Positions 27,319-34,619 of a stretch of 64,000 bases of DNA are shown one piece after another. Made by a program: the position numbers and the translations under genes. The stretch lies in NCBI GenBank assembly GCA_012970285.1, contig JIBW01000002.1, forward strand, positions 806,001 through 870,000, read 5' to 3'. The stretch's first letter is position 1, and the number at the start of each line of letters is the position of its first letter. The DNA comes from Bacillaceae bacterium JMAK1. GTDB taxonomy: Bacteria > Bacillota > Bacilli > Bacillales > Marinococcaceae. A model generated the notes under the pieces. That model was given only the letters and a program-made list of their open reading frames with translations. It did not search any database and was not told the DNA's origin.

Positions 27319-28200
27319 ATGAAGTTAGCCAACTTAGAAGTAAACGGTGTTTCAAACCTTGGCGTCTGTATCAATGACTCCGTAATCGATGTAACAACAG
27401 CATTGGCAAATGAACAACGCACAAACTTACCAACGTCAATGATGGACTATATTAAAGCAGATGACTACACGAAACGTGCCTTTCAAGATTATGTAACGAC
27501 GCTTTCTGAGACCAACTCAGCTAAAGTAGCCGAATCAGAAGTTACATTTGGTCCAGTAGTACCCCATCCTGAAAAAATTATTTGCGTCGGGTTAAATTAC
27601 CGTAAACATGCAGATGAGACAAATTCGCCATATCCTGAGGTACCGATTCTATTTAATAAATTTAACAATACCCTCACGGGTCATAACCATGATGTTGTTG
27701 TTCCAGCTGTAACGAATGAGTTGGATTACGAAGTGGAGCTTGCAATTGTAATCGGTCAAACAGCAAGTCAAGTGTCTGAGGAAGAGGCACTTAATTACGT
27801 CCTCGGTTATGCGACTGCAAATGATCTATCAGCAAGAGATTTACAACTGCGCACACCACAATGGTTACTCGGTAAAACGCTTGATGATTTTAATCCAATT
27901 GGTCCTTACTTAGTAACAACAGATGAAGTACCCGATCCACAACAGTTGGCACTAACAACTACAGTGAACGAAGAGACTCGTCAAGATTCCAACACATCAG
28001 ACATGATTTTCTCCTGTAAAGAAATCATTAGTTACATCTCAAAGCATTTCACTCTAAAACCTGGAGACATCATTTTGACTGGAACGCCCGAAGGGGTCAC
28101 CATGGGGATGCCTGAAACAGAACGAGAATACTTAAAGTCAGGTGATACCGTTACAGTAAGTATCGAGAAGCTCGGCTCTTGCACAACGCGATTCATCTAG
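27319..28200 (+). CDS. FAH-family hydrolase, probable 2,4-diketo-3-deoxy-acid hydrolase
   Basis: A 293-residue fumarylacetoacetate hydrolase-fold enzyme. It has IICVGLNYRKHADETN near 92, metal ligands in DYEVELAIVIG near 138, ANDLSARDLQ near 168 and ILTGTPEGVTMGM near 253. This is the C-C hydrolase type (2,4-diketo-3-deoxy-L-rhamnonate hydrolase, acylpyruvase), distinct from the dehydratase-like FAH protein at 21773-22657. Together with the preceding SDR it could give pyruvate plus a 2-hydroxy acid. Confidence 0.8.
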   Translation: MKLANLEVNGVSNLGVCINDSVIDVTTALANEQRTNLPTSMMDYIKADDYTKRAFQDYVTTLSETNSAKVAESEVTFGPVVPHPEKIICVGLNYRKHADETNSPYPEVPILFNKFNNTLTGHNHDVVVPAVTNELDYEVELAIVIGQTASQVSEEEALNYVLGYATANDLSARDLQLRTPQWLLGKTLDDFNPIGPYLVTTDEVPDPQQLALTTTVNEETRQDSNTSDMIFSCKEIISYISKHFTLKPGDIILTGTPEGVTMGMPETEREYLKSGDTVTVSIEKLGSCTTRFI

Positions 28201-28224
28201 TGGGGACAGTCCCCCACCGCTTTA
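28200..28224. repeat. REP-like 25-bp repeat, copy 2
   Basis: Begins at the last base of the FAH gene. It is identical to 16448-16472 except for one C/T change. Confidence 0.7.
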
Positions 28225-28243
28225 TAGCATTAAAGTGCATTGT

Positions 28244-28289
28244 AAAAGGAAGACTGCAACACGTTAACATGTTGCAGTCTTCCTTTTTG
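28244..28289. terminator. Strong bidirectional terminator
   Basis: AAGGAAGACTGCAACA and its reverse complement form a 16-bp perfect stem around CGTTAACA, with A and T runs on both sides. It separates the convergent FAH and MFS genes. Confidence 0.9.
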
Positions 28290-28290
28290 T

Positions 28291-29532
28291 TCAATCAGCC
28301 GATACAAAGCCTCGCAACTTCCAAAAACTTAAGCATGCCGTACAAATCAATACAAGTCCACTCACAAGCAAGATCGTTCCAATTGATATAGAAATCGATA
28401 ATAACCAAGCGGTTATCATATATGAAATTGGTGCTAAGCCCCTTGAAGCCGTTCCGAGCATACCTGTTACTCTTCCTAGCATTTGTGGGTCTGTTTTTTC
28501 TTGAATTAACGTACGAATCGGTATATCGCCTATACTAATTGCAATTCCAATCAATGCTAAGACGACAATCGCTTGCCACAATGTCGTAGACTGACTTAAC
28601 AATAACAACGTCATACCGAGCAAGATGAGGCGCGTAACAGATATCATTCCCCGTTTCTTTTTAGGGTTCCACGTTGCAACGATTAACGCACCGAGAACCA
28701 TCCCAATCGCAAACGATGCTTCTAGTAAGCTAAGATCAAATGCACTTCCTTCCAAAATATCACTAACAATAATTGGCGATGCCATCGTTCCTGGACCTGT
28801 AATAATTAAATTCGTAATAATACTAATCGTCATAGCCCCTATAAGAAACTGCGACTTCGAGGCGTATTGAAAACTATCACGTAGTTCTCTAAAGATCGTC
28901 GTTTTTGTACGTTTCTTTTCTGTTTCAAAGCCAAGTAAAGGCAGTATACAAATCGCTCCTACAAGTAACAGTACAACGACAGTTCCAAAGACAAGCTCAA
29001 AAGAACCTAATGTTAGGAGTAAGCCAGCAATTAATGGACCACTAATAAATGTGAGCCGAAACGAAAGCTCGAGGAACGAGTTCGCACGAGTTAATTGTTC
29101 CTTTGGTATTAACGCTGGAACAATTGTATTGTTTGCTGGCCAATAAAACGCATCAAGGATCCCAAACAACAAAGCGAAAATGATTAACGTCCAAACGTCT
29201 AATAATTGAAAAACAATCAGAATGACCATCATTGCAATAAGAACACTTCTTATGACATTAGATATGAGCATGAGTACCGAACCTTTTACTCGATCCGCAT
29301 AAGCTCCTCCAAACACCATAAATAGAACCCGAGGTAACGAAGTAGCCGCAAGAACTAGCCCTAATGCAGCTTGATTGTTCAATTCATCAACAACGTACCA
29401 CGTTTCTGCAAGTAAAAAAATTGAGAATGCAAATCCTGTAAATGTACTTGATAACAAAATTAAAATAAAATTCCGATTCTTGAAAAGTGACGTAAGCGTT
29501 ACTTCCCCGTTGATTGTTTCCTTATTGTTCAT
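28291..29532 (-). CDS. MFS efflux transporter (enterobactin exporter/macrolide-efflux-like)
   Basis: A 413-residue membrane protein with about 12 helices: FAFSIFLLAETWYV near the first two helices, then GGAYADRVKGSVLM and FWPANNTIVPALIPKEQLTRA-type loops typical of MFS_3/EntS-like drug exporters (here FYWPANNTIVPALI). ATG 29532 overlaps the end of the upstream regulator by 11 bp, so translation is coupled. Substrate unknown; the ArsR-type neighbour suggests drug-inducible control. Confidence 0.82.
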   Translation of the reverse strand: MNNKETINGEVTLTSLFKNRNFILILLSSTFTGFAFSIFLLAETWYVVDELNNQAALGLVLAATSLPRVLFMVFGGAYADRVKGSVLMLISNVIRSVLIAMMVILIVFQLLDVWTLIIFALLFGILDAFYWPANNTIVPALIPKEQLTRANSFLELSFRLTFISGPLIAGLLLTLGSFELVFGTVVVLLLVGAICILPLLGFETEKKRTKTTIFRELRDSFQYASKSQFLIGAMTISIITNLIITGPGTMASPIIVSDILEGSAFDLSLLEASFAIGMVLGALIVATWNPKKKRGMISVTRLILLGMTLLLLSQSTTLWQAIVVLALIGIAISIGDIPIRTLIQEKTDPQMLGRVTGMLGTASRGLAPISYMITAWLLSISISIGTILLVSGLVLICTACLSFWKLRGFVSAD

Positions 29533-30142
29533 TCGAATCTCGTTTCTTTTGCGTATCAATCTCTTCAAAGAATGGCTCATCTAATTGGAAACCAATCGTA
29601 GTCAAATAATAAGGTTTGCCTCCTTCTCCATCCATCTCATAAAATTCATCAACCAGTTTTCGGTATTTAGCAATCCATTCAATGAACTGATCTTCACGAA
29701 GTCGCGTCTCGACTTGCATCGCAATCGCAGGTCGTTTCGTAGGGTCTGAGCTTTTTAATTTAAATGCTTCATCTGGTGCTGCTAAAGCGCGAAGTCTTGC
29801 CCGTTGTAATACGTTTAAGACCGTACCTCGAAAATAATCCCCAACCTCAGCTGCATGAGGCATCAATTGTTCGCTTGGAAAATAGCTTTTTGCAACGGCT
29901 TTATAAAACTTTTGAACAACACTCTTTTTTTCTTCTTTATGTACGACTTTAATAAATTTGTTCCTTTCAAGCTCAAGTAGTGCGTAATGTACTTTAGAAC
30001 GGGGAACCTCTAGCGTTTTTGCTAGTTGTTGTCCAGTATATGCTTGTTCAACAAGCATCGTTAAAATGTGAGAACGAAACGGATCACTAACTGCTTTTAA
30101 TTGTTCATGATTTTCAATCATCATGTAAGAGTTTTGTTCCAT
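29522..30142 (-). CDS. ArsR-type winged-helix transcriptional regulator
   Basis: A 206-residue protein. The N-terminal winged helix (residues about 12-75: LKAVSDPFRSHILTMLVEQA, GQQLAKTLEVPRSKVHYALLE) is of the ArsR/HTH_20 type. The C-terminal 120 residues are a larger effector region and lack an obvious metal cysteine motif. It overlaps the MFS gene it probably controls. GGAGGAAC precedes the ATG. Confidence 0.82.
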   Translation of the reverse strand: MEQNSYMMIENHEQLKAVSDPFRSHILTMLVEQAYTGQQLAKTLEVPRSKVHYALLELERNKFIKVVHKEEKKSVVQKFYKAVAKSYFPSEQLMPHAAEVGDYFRGTVLNVLQRARLRALAAPDEAFKLKSSDPTKRPAIAMQVETRLREDQFIEWIAKYRKLVDEFYEMDGEGGKPYYLTTIGFQLDEPFFEEIDTQKKRDSNEQ

Positions 30143-30195
30143 CGTTGTTCCTCCTTATTAATTTTACCCAAGTTATTTTTTTAACTCGCATTTAT

Positions 30196-30224
30196 ATAAT
30201 CACTTATATCTGCGTAATTGTCAA
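30196..30224 (-). promoter_or_regulatory. Promoter of the ArsR-MFS operon
   Basis: On the minus strand, a perfect -35 TTGACA (30219-30224) and GATTAT (30196-30201) with 17 bp between, about 54 bp upstream of the regulator start. Confidence 0.65.
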
Positions 30225-30369
30225 ATAATTTTAAATTGATGAACGGTCGGCTTTCCTTTCTCAATAGCAATGAGTTATCATTTATTACTTTTATATTTTA
30301 TTAAATTAATTACGGTACGTGAAATTATAAAGATTTTCTCTTAAAACAAAGCCGTCGCCCTCTTTTATA

Positions 30370-30406
30370 TAAAAATCAACACCCTTCGATATGAAGGGTG
30401 TTGATT
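30370..30406 (-). terminator. Terminator of the ykkCD operon
   Basis: On the minus strand AATCAACACCCTTC and GAAGGGTGTTGATT pair perfectly around ATATC and are followed by a T-rich tract. Confidence 0.85.
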
Positions 30407-30413
30407 TATTTTA

Positions 30414-30731
30414 TTAACCTGAAACGACTCGCAAACCGATTACAGCAAAAATAATGACGACCAAGCAAGCGATTCGTTTTATATCTTTTGAGTCATTGTA
30501 AAAAATCATCCCGATCACTGCACTTCCTACCGTCCCCATTCCTGTCCAAACTGCATAAGCAACACCTAAGGGGATCGTCTCCATAGCAATCGATAGCAAC
30601 GTAAGACTAATGGCAAATCCAAAAACGATAAACAAAATTCCGCTTACTTTCTGCCCTTGAATATAACGCTGTATCCCATTCACCCCGGCGACTTCAAGTA
30701 AACCCGCAATGATGAGTATCATCCAACTCAT
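30414..30731 (-). CDS. ykkD: Paired SMR transporter subunit, YkkD-like (guanidinium exporter)
   Basis: A 105-residue four-helix small multidrug resistance protein. The membrane-embedded Glu in LLEVAGV (residue 13) and the METIPLGVAYAVWTGMGTVG stretch match YkkD. Its ATG overlaps the stop of the partner gene (ATGA) with GGAGG upstream. It works as a heterodimer with the upstream subunit. The guanidine-I riboswitch in the leader points to guanidinium export. Confidence 0.88.
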   Translation of the reverse strand: MSWMILIIAGLLEVAGVNGIQRYIQGQKVSGILFIVFGFAISLTLLSIAMETIPLGVAYAVWTGMGTVGSAVIGMIFYNDSKDIKRIACLVVIIFAVIGLRVVSG

Positions 30732-31054
30732 GAGTGCTCTTCCTCCTTTTTACCTGTTACCATTTTTAGACCTAACACTCCACTCAGAAGCATGGCGACG
30801 AAGAAAACGACCCCAATATTTAGAGACGTTCCAAAAAAGATGATATCGACCGCCACAGTCCCTACGGTTCCAAGCCCGACAAAGACCGCATATACCGTAC
30901 TTGTCGGTAAAGACGATGCAGCACGTATTAACAAGCCAAAACTAATAATGATTGCAATGATGGTTAACGTCCACGTCATTACATCATTTGCATACTTTAA
31001 TCCCGTTGCCCAGCCAATTTCAAATAACGCGGCAATCACGACTGTAATCCACAT
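30728..31054 (-). CDS. ykkC: Paired SMR transporter subunit, YkkC-like (guanidinium exporter)
   Basis: A 108-residue SMR protein with four helices, essential Glu in LFEIGWATGLK (residue 12), and LPTSTVYAVFVGLGTVGTV, ending in a charged KKEEEHS tail. GAGGTGAGC precedes the ATG. It is the first gene behind the guanidine-I riboswitch and pairs with YkkD. Confidence 0.88.
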   Translation of the reverse strand: MWITVVIAALFEIGWATGLKYANDVMTWTLTIIAIIISFGLLIRAASSLPTSTVYAVFVGLGTVGTVAVDIIFFGTSLNIGVVFFVAMLLSGVLGLKMVTGKKEEEHS

Positions 31055-31097
31055 ACGCTCACCTCTTTTTTATTATTCCCGAGACTTTTTAAAACAT

Positions 31098-31240
31098 GAA
31101 AAAGCCCGGGACATACTGCGTGACTTTACGCAATATCTCCCGGGCTTTTCTCCCTCCGTGAACAGCACATTGGAGTGCTGCACTTTCCCTCGGACCAGAC
31201 CTCATCGAGCGGAACCCTAGAAAGTGTTTTTTATCCGTTT
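31098..31240 (-). ncRNA. Guanidine-I (ykkC) riboswitch with terminator
   Basis: On the minus strand the leader carries the ykkC aptamer blocks in order: CTAGGGTTCCG (31211-31221), CTGGTCCGAG (about 31190-31199), ACGGAGGGA (about 31151-31159), AAAGCCCGGGAGA (about 31136-31148). The last block pairs with TCCCGGGCTT to form a terminator stem (31102-31147) followed by five T. In the family, guanidine binding stops terminator formation and turns expression on. Genes downstream are the YkkC/YkkD SMR pair, the classical target. Confidence 0.93.
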
Positions 31241-31261
31241 ATCTAACTACCGTTAGTTAGT

Positions 31262-31290
31262 ATTATAGCAAATCTTCGACTTCCAGGCAA
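31262..31290 (-). promoter_or_regulatory. Promoter of the guanidine riboswitch operon
   Basis: On the minus strand, TTGCCT (31285-31290), 17 bp, and perfect TATAAT (31262-31267); transcription would start near 31255, just before the aptamer. Confidence 0.75.
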
Positions 31291-31304
31291 TATAACACTT
31301 AAAT

Positions 31305-31853
31305 TTAATCATTTGGATTTAATAAAGAAAATCGTACATGATCTTCCCAACGGTCATTTACTTTAAGCATTTGCTTCGTCAGCCCTTCTCTTTCAAACCC
31401 TAGCTTCTCAACGACTCGAATAGATGCTTTATTCTTCGGCATAATCGGCGCTTCAATGCGATGGATGTGGTACTCTTCAAACATTACATTAATCGCTAGC
31501 CGTAATGCTTCTGTAAGATACCCTTTCCCATTTTCATTCATGTCCATCTTATAGCCAACATAGCACGACTGCATAATACTACGAATAATGTTCGAGAAAT
31601 TAATACAACCGATAAGTTTTGTCTCCTCTTCTTTTTTACAGATCCAAAACTTCACAGCTTGTCCGTTCAAGTAATGCACTTGATCTTGTTTTAGTAACTC
31701 AACGTGTGTAGCAATCGTGAAGAACGCTTCACTCTTTTTTGCCTCCCATTTTTCTAAAAACAGCTTGTTCTGAATGTAAAATTGCAAAACTTGCTCCGCA
31801 TGCGAAGGACCGAGTTGCTTTAATTGAAGTCGATCTGTTTCAATTTGCTTCAT
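31305..31853 (-). CDS. GNAT acetyltransferase (RimJ/RimL type)
   Basis: A 182-residue N-acetyltransferase. It has ETDRLQLKQLGPSHAEQVL at the start, IGCINFSNIIRS near 84, NGKGYLTEALRLAI (acetyl-CoA loop) near 108 and NKASIRVVEKLGFEREG near 145, all RimJ/RimL features. ATG 31853 after GAGGTGAGG is preferred to a GTG three codons earlier. It could acetylate a ribosomal protein or a small amine; unknown. Confidence 0.82.
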   Translation of the reverse strand: MKQIETDRLQLKQLGPSHAEQVLQFYIQNKLFLEKWEAKKSEAFFTIATHVELLKQDQVHYLNGQAVKFWICKKEEETKLIGCINFSNIIRSIMQSCYVGYKMDMNENGKGYLTEALRLAINVMFEEYHIHRIEAPIMPKNKASIRVVEKLGFEREGLTKQMLKVNDRWEDHVRFSLLNPND

Positions 31854-31881
31854 TTTCCTCACCTCTTTTGATCACTAACAT

Positions 31882-32388
31882 TTAGATGTTTCGTTTATAT
31901 CGTAGGCTTACGTACTGTTCGTTCTCTGTCGTTCTATAGCCTTTTTGTTTCGTTTGATAAATAAACCCTTTTGCTTTATAAAACGGAATGCCCTTTTCAT
32001 TATGTTGTTGTACAGAGACCCATTGCTCCGTTGCACCGAGTGTTACTTGCTGCTTTGTAATTTCTGCAAGTAACCTTGAACCAATCCCCTCATTCCGACG
32101 ATCGGGGTCGAGATACAAAACGAACAGCTCTGCGCTTTGTTCAGCAATCATTCCGCCACCACCTGCACCAACAACGGTTCCATTTTCTAGTGCTACAAAA
32201 TAACCGCCCCAATGTTTACTCGTTTCTGTCACTTCTCTACTAACACGGGCTTCATGATAAAACTCATCACAGATCCTTTGAATATACTTAGCAGATGCTA
32301 GTTCTTTATACGTCGACCAGTACCCTCTCGTACATACCGAAATGATGCCAGTTACGTGCTGTTTCGTTGCTTTTTGAACTTGAATCAT
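31882..32388 (-). CDS. GNAT acetyltransferase
   Basis: A 168-residue acetyltransferase with the acetyl-CoA motif LDPDRRNEGIGSRLLAEI near residue 100 and NEKGIPFYKAKGF near 138. ATG 32388 follows GAGGTGAGA; longer in-frame starts are upstream of this ribosome site. It is 28 bp upstream of the second GNAT gene, so the two may be co-transcribed. Substrate unknown. Confidence 0.8.
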   Translation of the reverse strand: MIQVQKATKQHVTGIISVCTRGYWSTYKELASAKYIQRICDEFYHEARVSREVTETSKHWGGYFVALENGTVVGAGGGGMIAEQSAELFVLYLDPDRRNEGIGSRLLAEITKQQVTLGATEQWVSVQQHNEKGIPFYKAKGFIYQTKQKGYRTTENEQYVSLRYKRNI

Positions 32389-32542
32389 CGTCTCACCTCT
32401 TCTGACTATTATGACATATGCAATGGAGGTACGTTGATCGTCGATCCTTTGCGTTGGCTTTTTTACATTAGTATGATATAACAAAGATGTGAACTAATTT
32501 ACACTTTGTAAATTATACAACCGTTGACGGAGGGGATTCATC

Positions 32543-33286
32543 ATGAGATTACAAGATAAAGTTGCTATTATTACCGGTGCTGCAAATGGGATGGGCGCAA
32601 AAGAAGCGGAATTGTTTGCTGCTGAAGGAGCGAAAGTCGTCGCGACAGACGTGAATACTGAGCAGTTAGAAAAACTCGTCTCTCGTGTAAAAGCTACAGG
32701 TGGAGACATTTTAGGTATCACCCATGACGTGAGTTCTGAAGACCAATGGAAAAGTGTGATTGCACAGACTCTTGAAACGTATGGAAAAGTAGATGTACTC
32801 GTAAACAATGCTGGTATTTCAATTAATAAAAGTTTTGCAGAGCTAACGATGGAGCAATGGAACAGCGTCATGGACGTTAACTTAAATGGCTGCCTTCTCG
32901 GAATGAAATATGCAATTCCTGAAATGAAAAAAACAGGTGCAGGATCTGTAATTAACATTTCTTCCATTGGTGGCATTGTCGGTATGGCAGGTTCAAGCCC
33001 TTACACCGCTGCCAAAGGAGCACTACGTTCCCTCTCCAAATCAGCCGCCGTTGAATACGGAAAAGATAACATTCGCGTAAACTCTGTACACCCTGGCATC
33101 ATTGTGACACCAATGACTGCTGAATCAATGGAACAAGCGATGCCGTATTATCAAATGCACACGCAATTACCGAACCTCGGGGAACCAGAAGATGTGGCCT
33201 ATGGTGTACTCTTCTTAGCGAGTGATGAATCTAAATTTATGACAGGATCAGAACTCGTCATTGACGGTGGATGGACCGCCCTATAG
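32543..33286 (+). CDS. Short-chain dehydrogenase/reductase (hydroxysteroid/cyclic alcohol type)
   Basis: A 247-residue NAD-dependent SDR: TGAANGMG near residue 12, ATDVN near 36, VNNAGIS near 87, ISSIGGIVG with catalytic Ser near 138, YTAAK near 152 and a C-terminal FMTGSELVIDGGWTAL. It resembles 3-alpha/20-beta-hydroxysteroid and cyclopentanol dehydrogenases. Substrate uncertain. GGAGGGG precedes the ATG. A TetR gene follows after a terminator. Confidence 0.8.
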   Translation: MRLQDKVAIITGAANGMGAKEAELFAAEGAKVVATDVNTEQLEKLVSRVKATGGDILGITHDVSSEDQWKSVIAQTLETYGKVDVLVNNAGISINKSFAELTMEQWNSVMDVNLNGCLLGMKYAIPEMKKTGAGSVINISSIGGIVGMAGSSPYTAAKGALRSLSKSAAVEYGKDNIRVNSVHPGIIVTPMTAESMEQAMPYYQMHTQLPNLGEPEDVAYGVLFLASDESKFMTGSELVIDGGWTAL

Positions 33287-33293
33287 AACGAAC

Positions 33294-33325
33294 AAAAGAA
33301 ATCAGGGATTGCCCTGATTTCTTTT
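33294..33325 (+). terminator. Terminator after SDR gene
   Basis: AAAAGAAATCAGGG and CCCTGATTTCTTTT form a perfect stem. Confidence 0.8.
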
Positions 33326-33372
33326 GCTTTTCTATGGTAAAATTTGTACGACCAATATAGTAGGTGATCGAT

Positions 33373-33966
33373 ATGAAAAGAATTGATCCAAGGCAACATC
33401 GTTCTATTGAGAAATTACACAAAGCGTATTTAACGCTAGTGAGAGAAGAGTCCCCACCATTAACCATTCAAATGTTGTGCAAAGAAGCAAACGTCACGCG
33501 CCCAACGTTTTACAAGCAATTTAAAGACATTGCTGAACTTCAGCATCATGTACATGACACGTTGTTACTTAAATTAAAACAATCGTTAACGATTAAAAAT
33601 CCTAAACCTCTTTCAGAGCTTCGCCAAGAAGAACGCTCAACATATCTTGAAACGTTTTTTGAACATATCTTTGACAATCACGATACGTATGAGACGCTTC
33701 TCATTGATCATGCAGATGCAACATTTTTAAATGGCGTAAAATCTGTCATTCATGATTATATTGATGAAGGAATTAGTTACACGAATTATAGTGACCGACT
33801 TCGTGGAGATCGATCGTTACTCGTCTCTTATGTAACCGGTGCTTATTTAGAAAGCATTCTTTGGTGGATTCAACATCGTTACAATTACACACCACAACAA
33901 ATGGCCAAACAACTTATTGATCTTTCAATTTTCGGTCCATACAATCTAGATGAAAGTAACGAGTAG
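33373..33966 (+). CDS. TetR-family regulator
   Basis: A 197-residue regulator. The N-terminal TetR HTH reads LTIQMLCKEANVTRPTFYKQF (here residues about 30-50, quoted in part), followed by a helical C-terminus containing VTGAYLESILWWIQHRYNYT, the TetR_C-type end. ATG 33373 follows AGGTG by 6 bp. It may control the SDR gene upstream, from which it is separated by a terminator. Confidence 0.8.
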   Translation: MKRIDPRQHRSIEKLHKAYLTLVREESPPLTIQMLCKEANVTRPTFYKQFKDIAELQHHVHDTLLLKLKQSLTIKNPKPLSELRQEERSTYLETFFEHIFDNHDTYETLLIDHADATFLNGVKSVIHDYIDEGISYTNYSDRLRGDRSLLVSYVTGAYLESILWWIQHRYNYTPQQMAKQLIDLSIFGPYNLDESNE

Positions 33967-33997
33967 TTACACGTTTACGTTAACACTCGTTACTTTT
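33953..33997 (+). terminator. Terminator of the TetR gene
   Basis: AAAGTAACGAGT and ACTCGTTACTTT pair perfectly across a 20-nt loop and are followed by T-rich sequence; the stem begins inside the last codons. Confidence 0.7.
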
Positions 33998-34055
33998 CTT
34001 TATTTGGACGGCTAGCTTTTTACACTTGCAAACGAACGATTATTAATTCGTGTAC

Positions 34056-34079
34056 AAATCACTTGTATACAAATGATTT
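34056..34079. promoter_or_regulatory. Likely MarR operator (24-bp palindrome)
   Basis: A 24-bp inverted repeat centred on TTGTATACAA with arms AAATCA(C/T) and (A/G)TGATTT and one mismatched pair. It lies about 50 bp upstream of the MarR gene, close to the expected promoter. Confidence 0.65.
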
Positions 34080-34130
34080 TTGCCGTGATATTATTTTATT
34101 AATCAGAATAATTAAAAAGGAGTGTCGCGA

Positions 34131-34559
34131 TTGCAAAACTTCCACGAATGTGTTCATTTCTTACTCGGTAAATCTCTTCAACGTGTGAATCAAGTGAGTA
34201 AGTCTAAGCTCCAACCGTTTGGGATCACACCTGTTCAATATGCGTTATTACGTCAACTTTGGAAGCAAGACGGCCAACTAGGTCATGAATTAGCTGATCG
34301 CCTGCTTTTAGATCGCGCAACCATTACAGGCGTCATTGACCGTTTAGAACAGAACGGATGCATCGAACGAAGAATTGACACTGTGGATCGGCGTAATCGA
34401 GTCGTCTGCTTAACGGAAAAAGGACAATCGCTCGAGATACCGTTAACAGAACAGATGAATCTTATGAATCAAGTTGTACTATCTGAGTTTAGCGACGAAG
34501 AAGCTCAACAACTTAAAGACATGCTTTACCGTCTAGGCATAAAACAGATGGCAAGATGA
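34131..34559 (+). CDS. MarR-family transcriptional regulator
   Basis: A 142-residue winged-helix protein (LQPFGITPVQYALLRQLW near 25, LADRLLLDRATITGVIDRLE near 58, wing IERRIDTVDRRNRVVCLTEKG near 83). The start is TTG at 34131, 8 bp after AAGGAG; a GTG nine bases upstream overlaps the ribosome site. It is 61 bp upstream of an MFS gene and follows a palindromic operator, so it probably represses both genes until a drug binds. Confidence 0.85.
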   Translation: MQNFHECVHFLLGKSLQRVNQVSKSKLQPFGITPVQYALLRQLWKQDGQLGHELADRLLLDRATITGVIDRLEQNGCIERRIDTVDRRNRVVCLTEKGQSLEIPLTEQMNLMNQVVLSEFSDEEAQQLKDMLYRLGIKQMAR

Positions 34560-34619
34560 CTGTAACGATGACAAGTTCGCTACAGCTTGATTTGCTTTTG
34601 GCTAAATGGAGGAACGTTT

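Noticed and set aside
32494..32976. 160-codon minus-strand frame
   Set aside because: Shadow of the SDR gene at 32543-33286, which has full SDR motifs.
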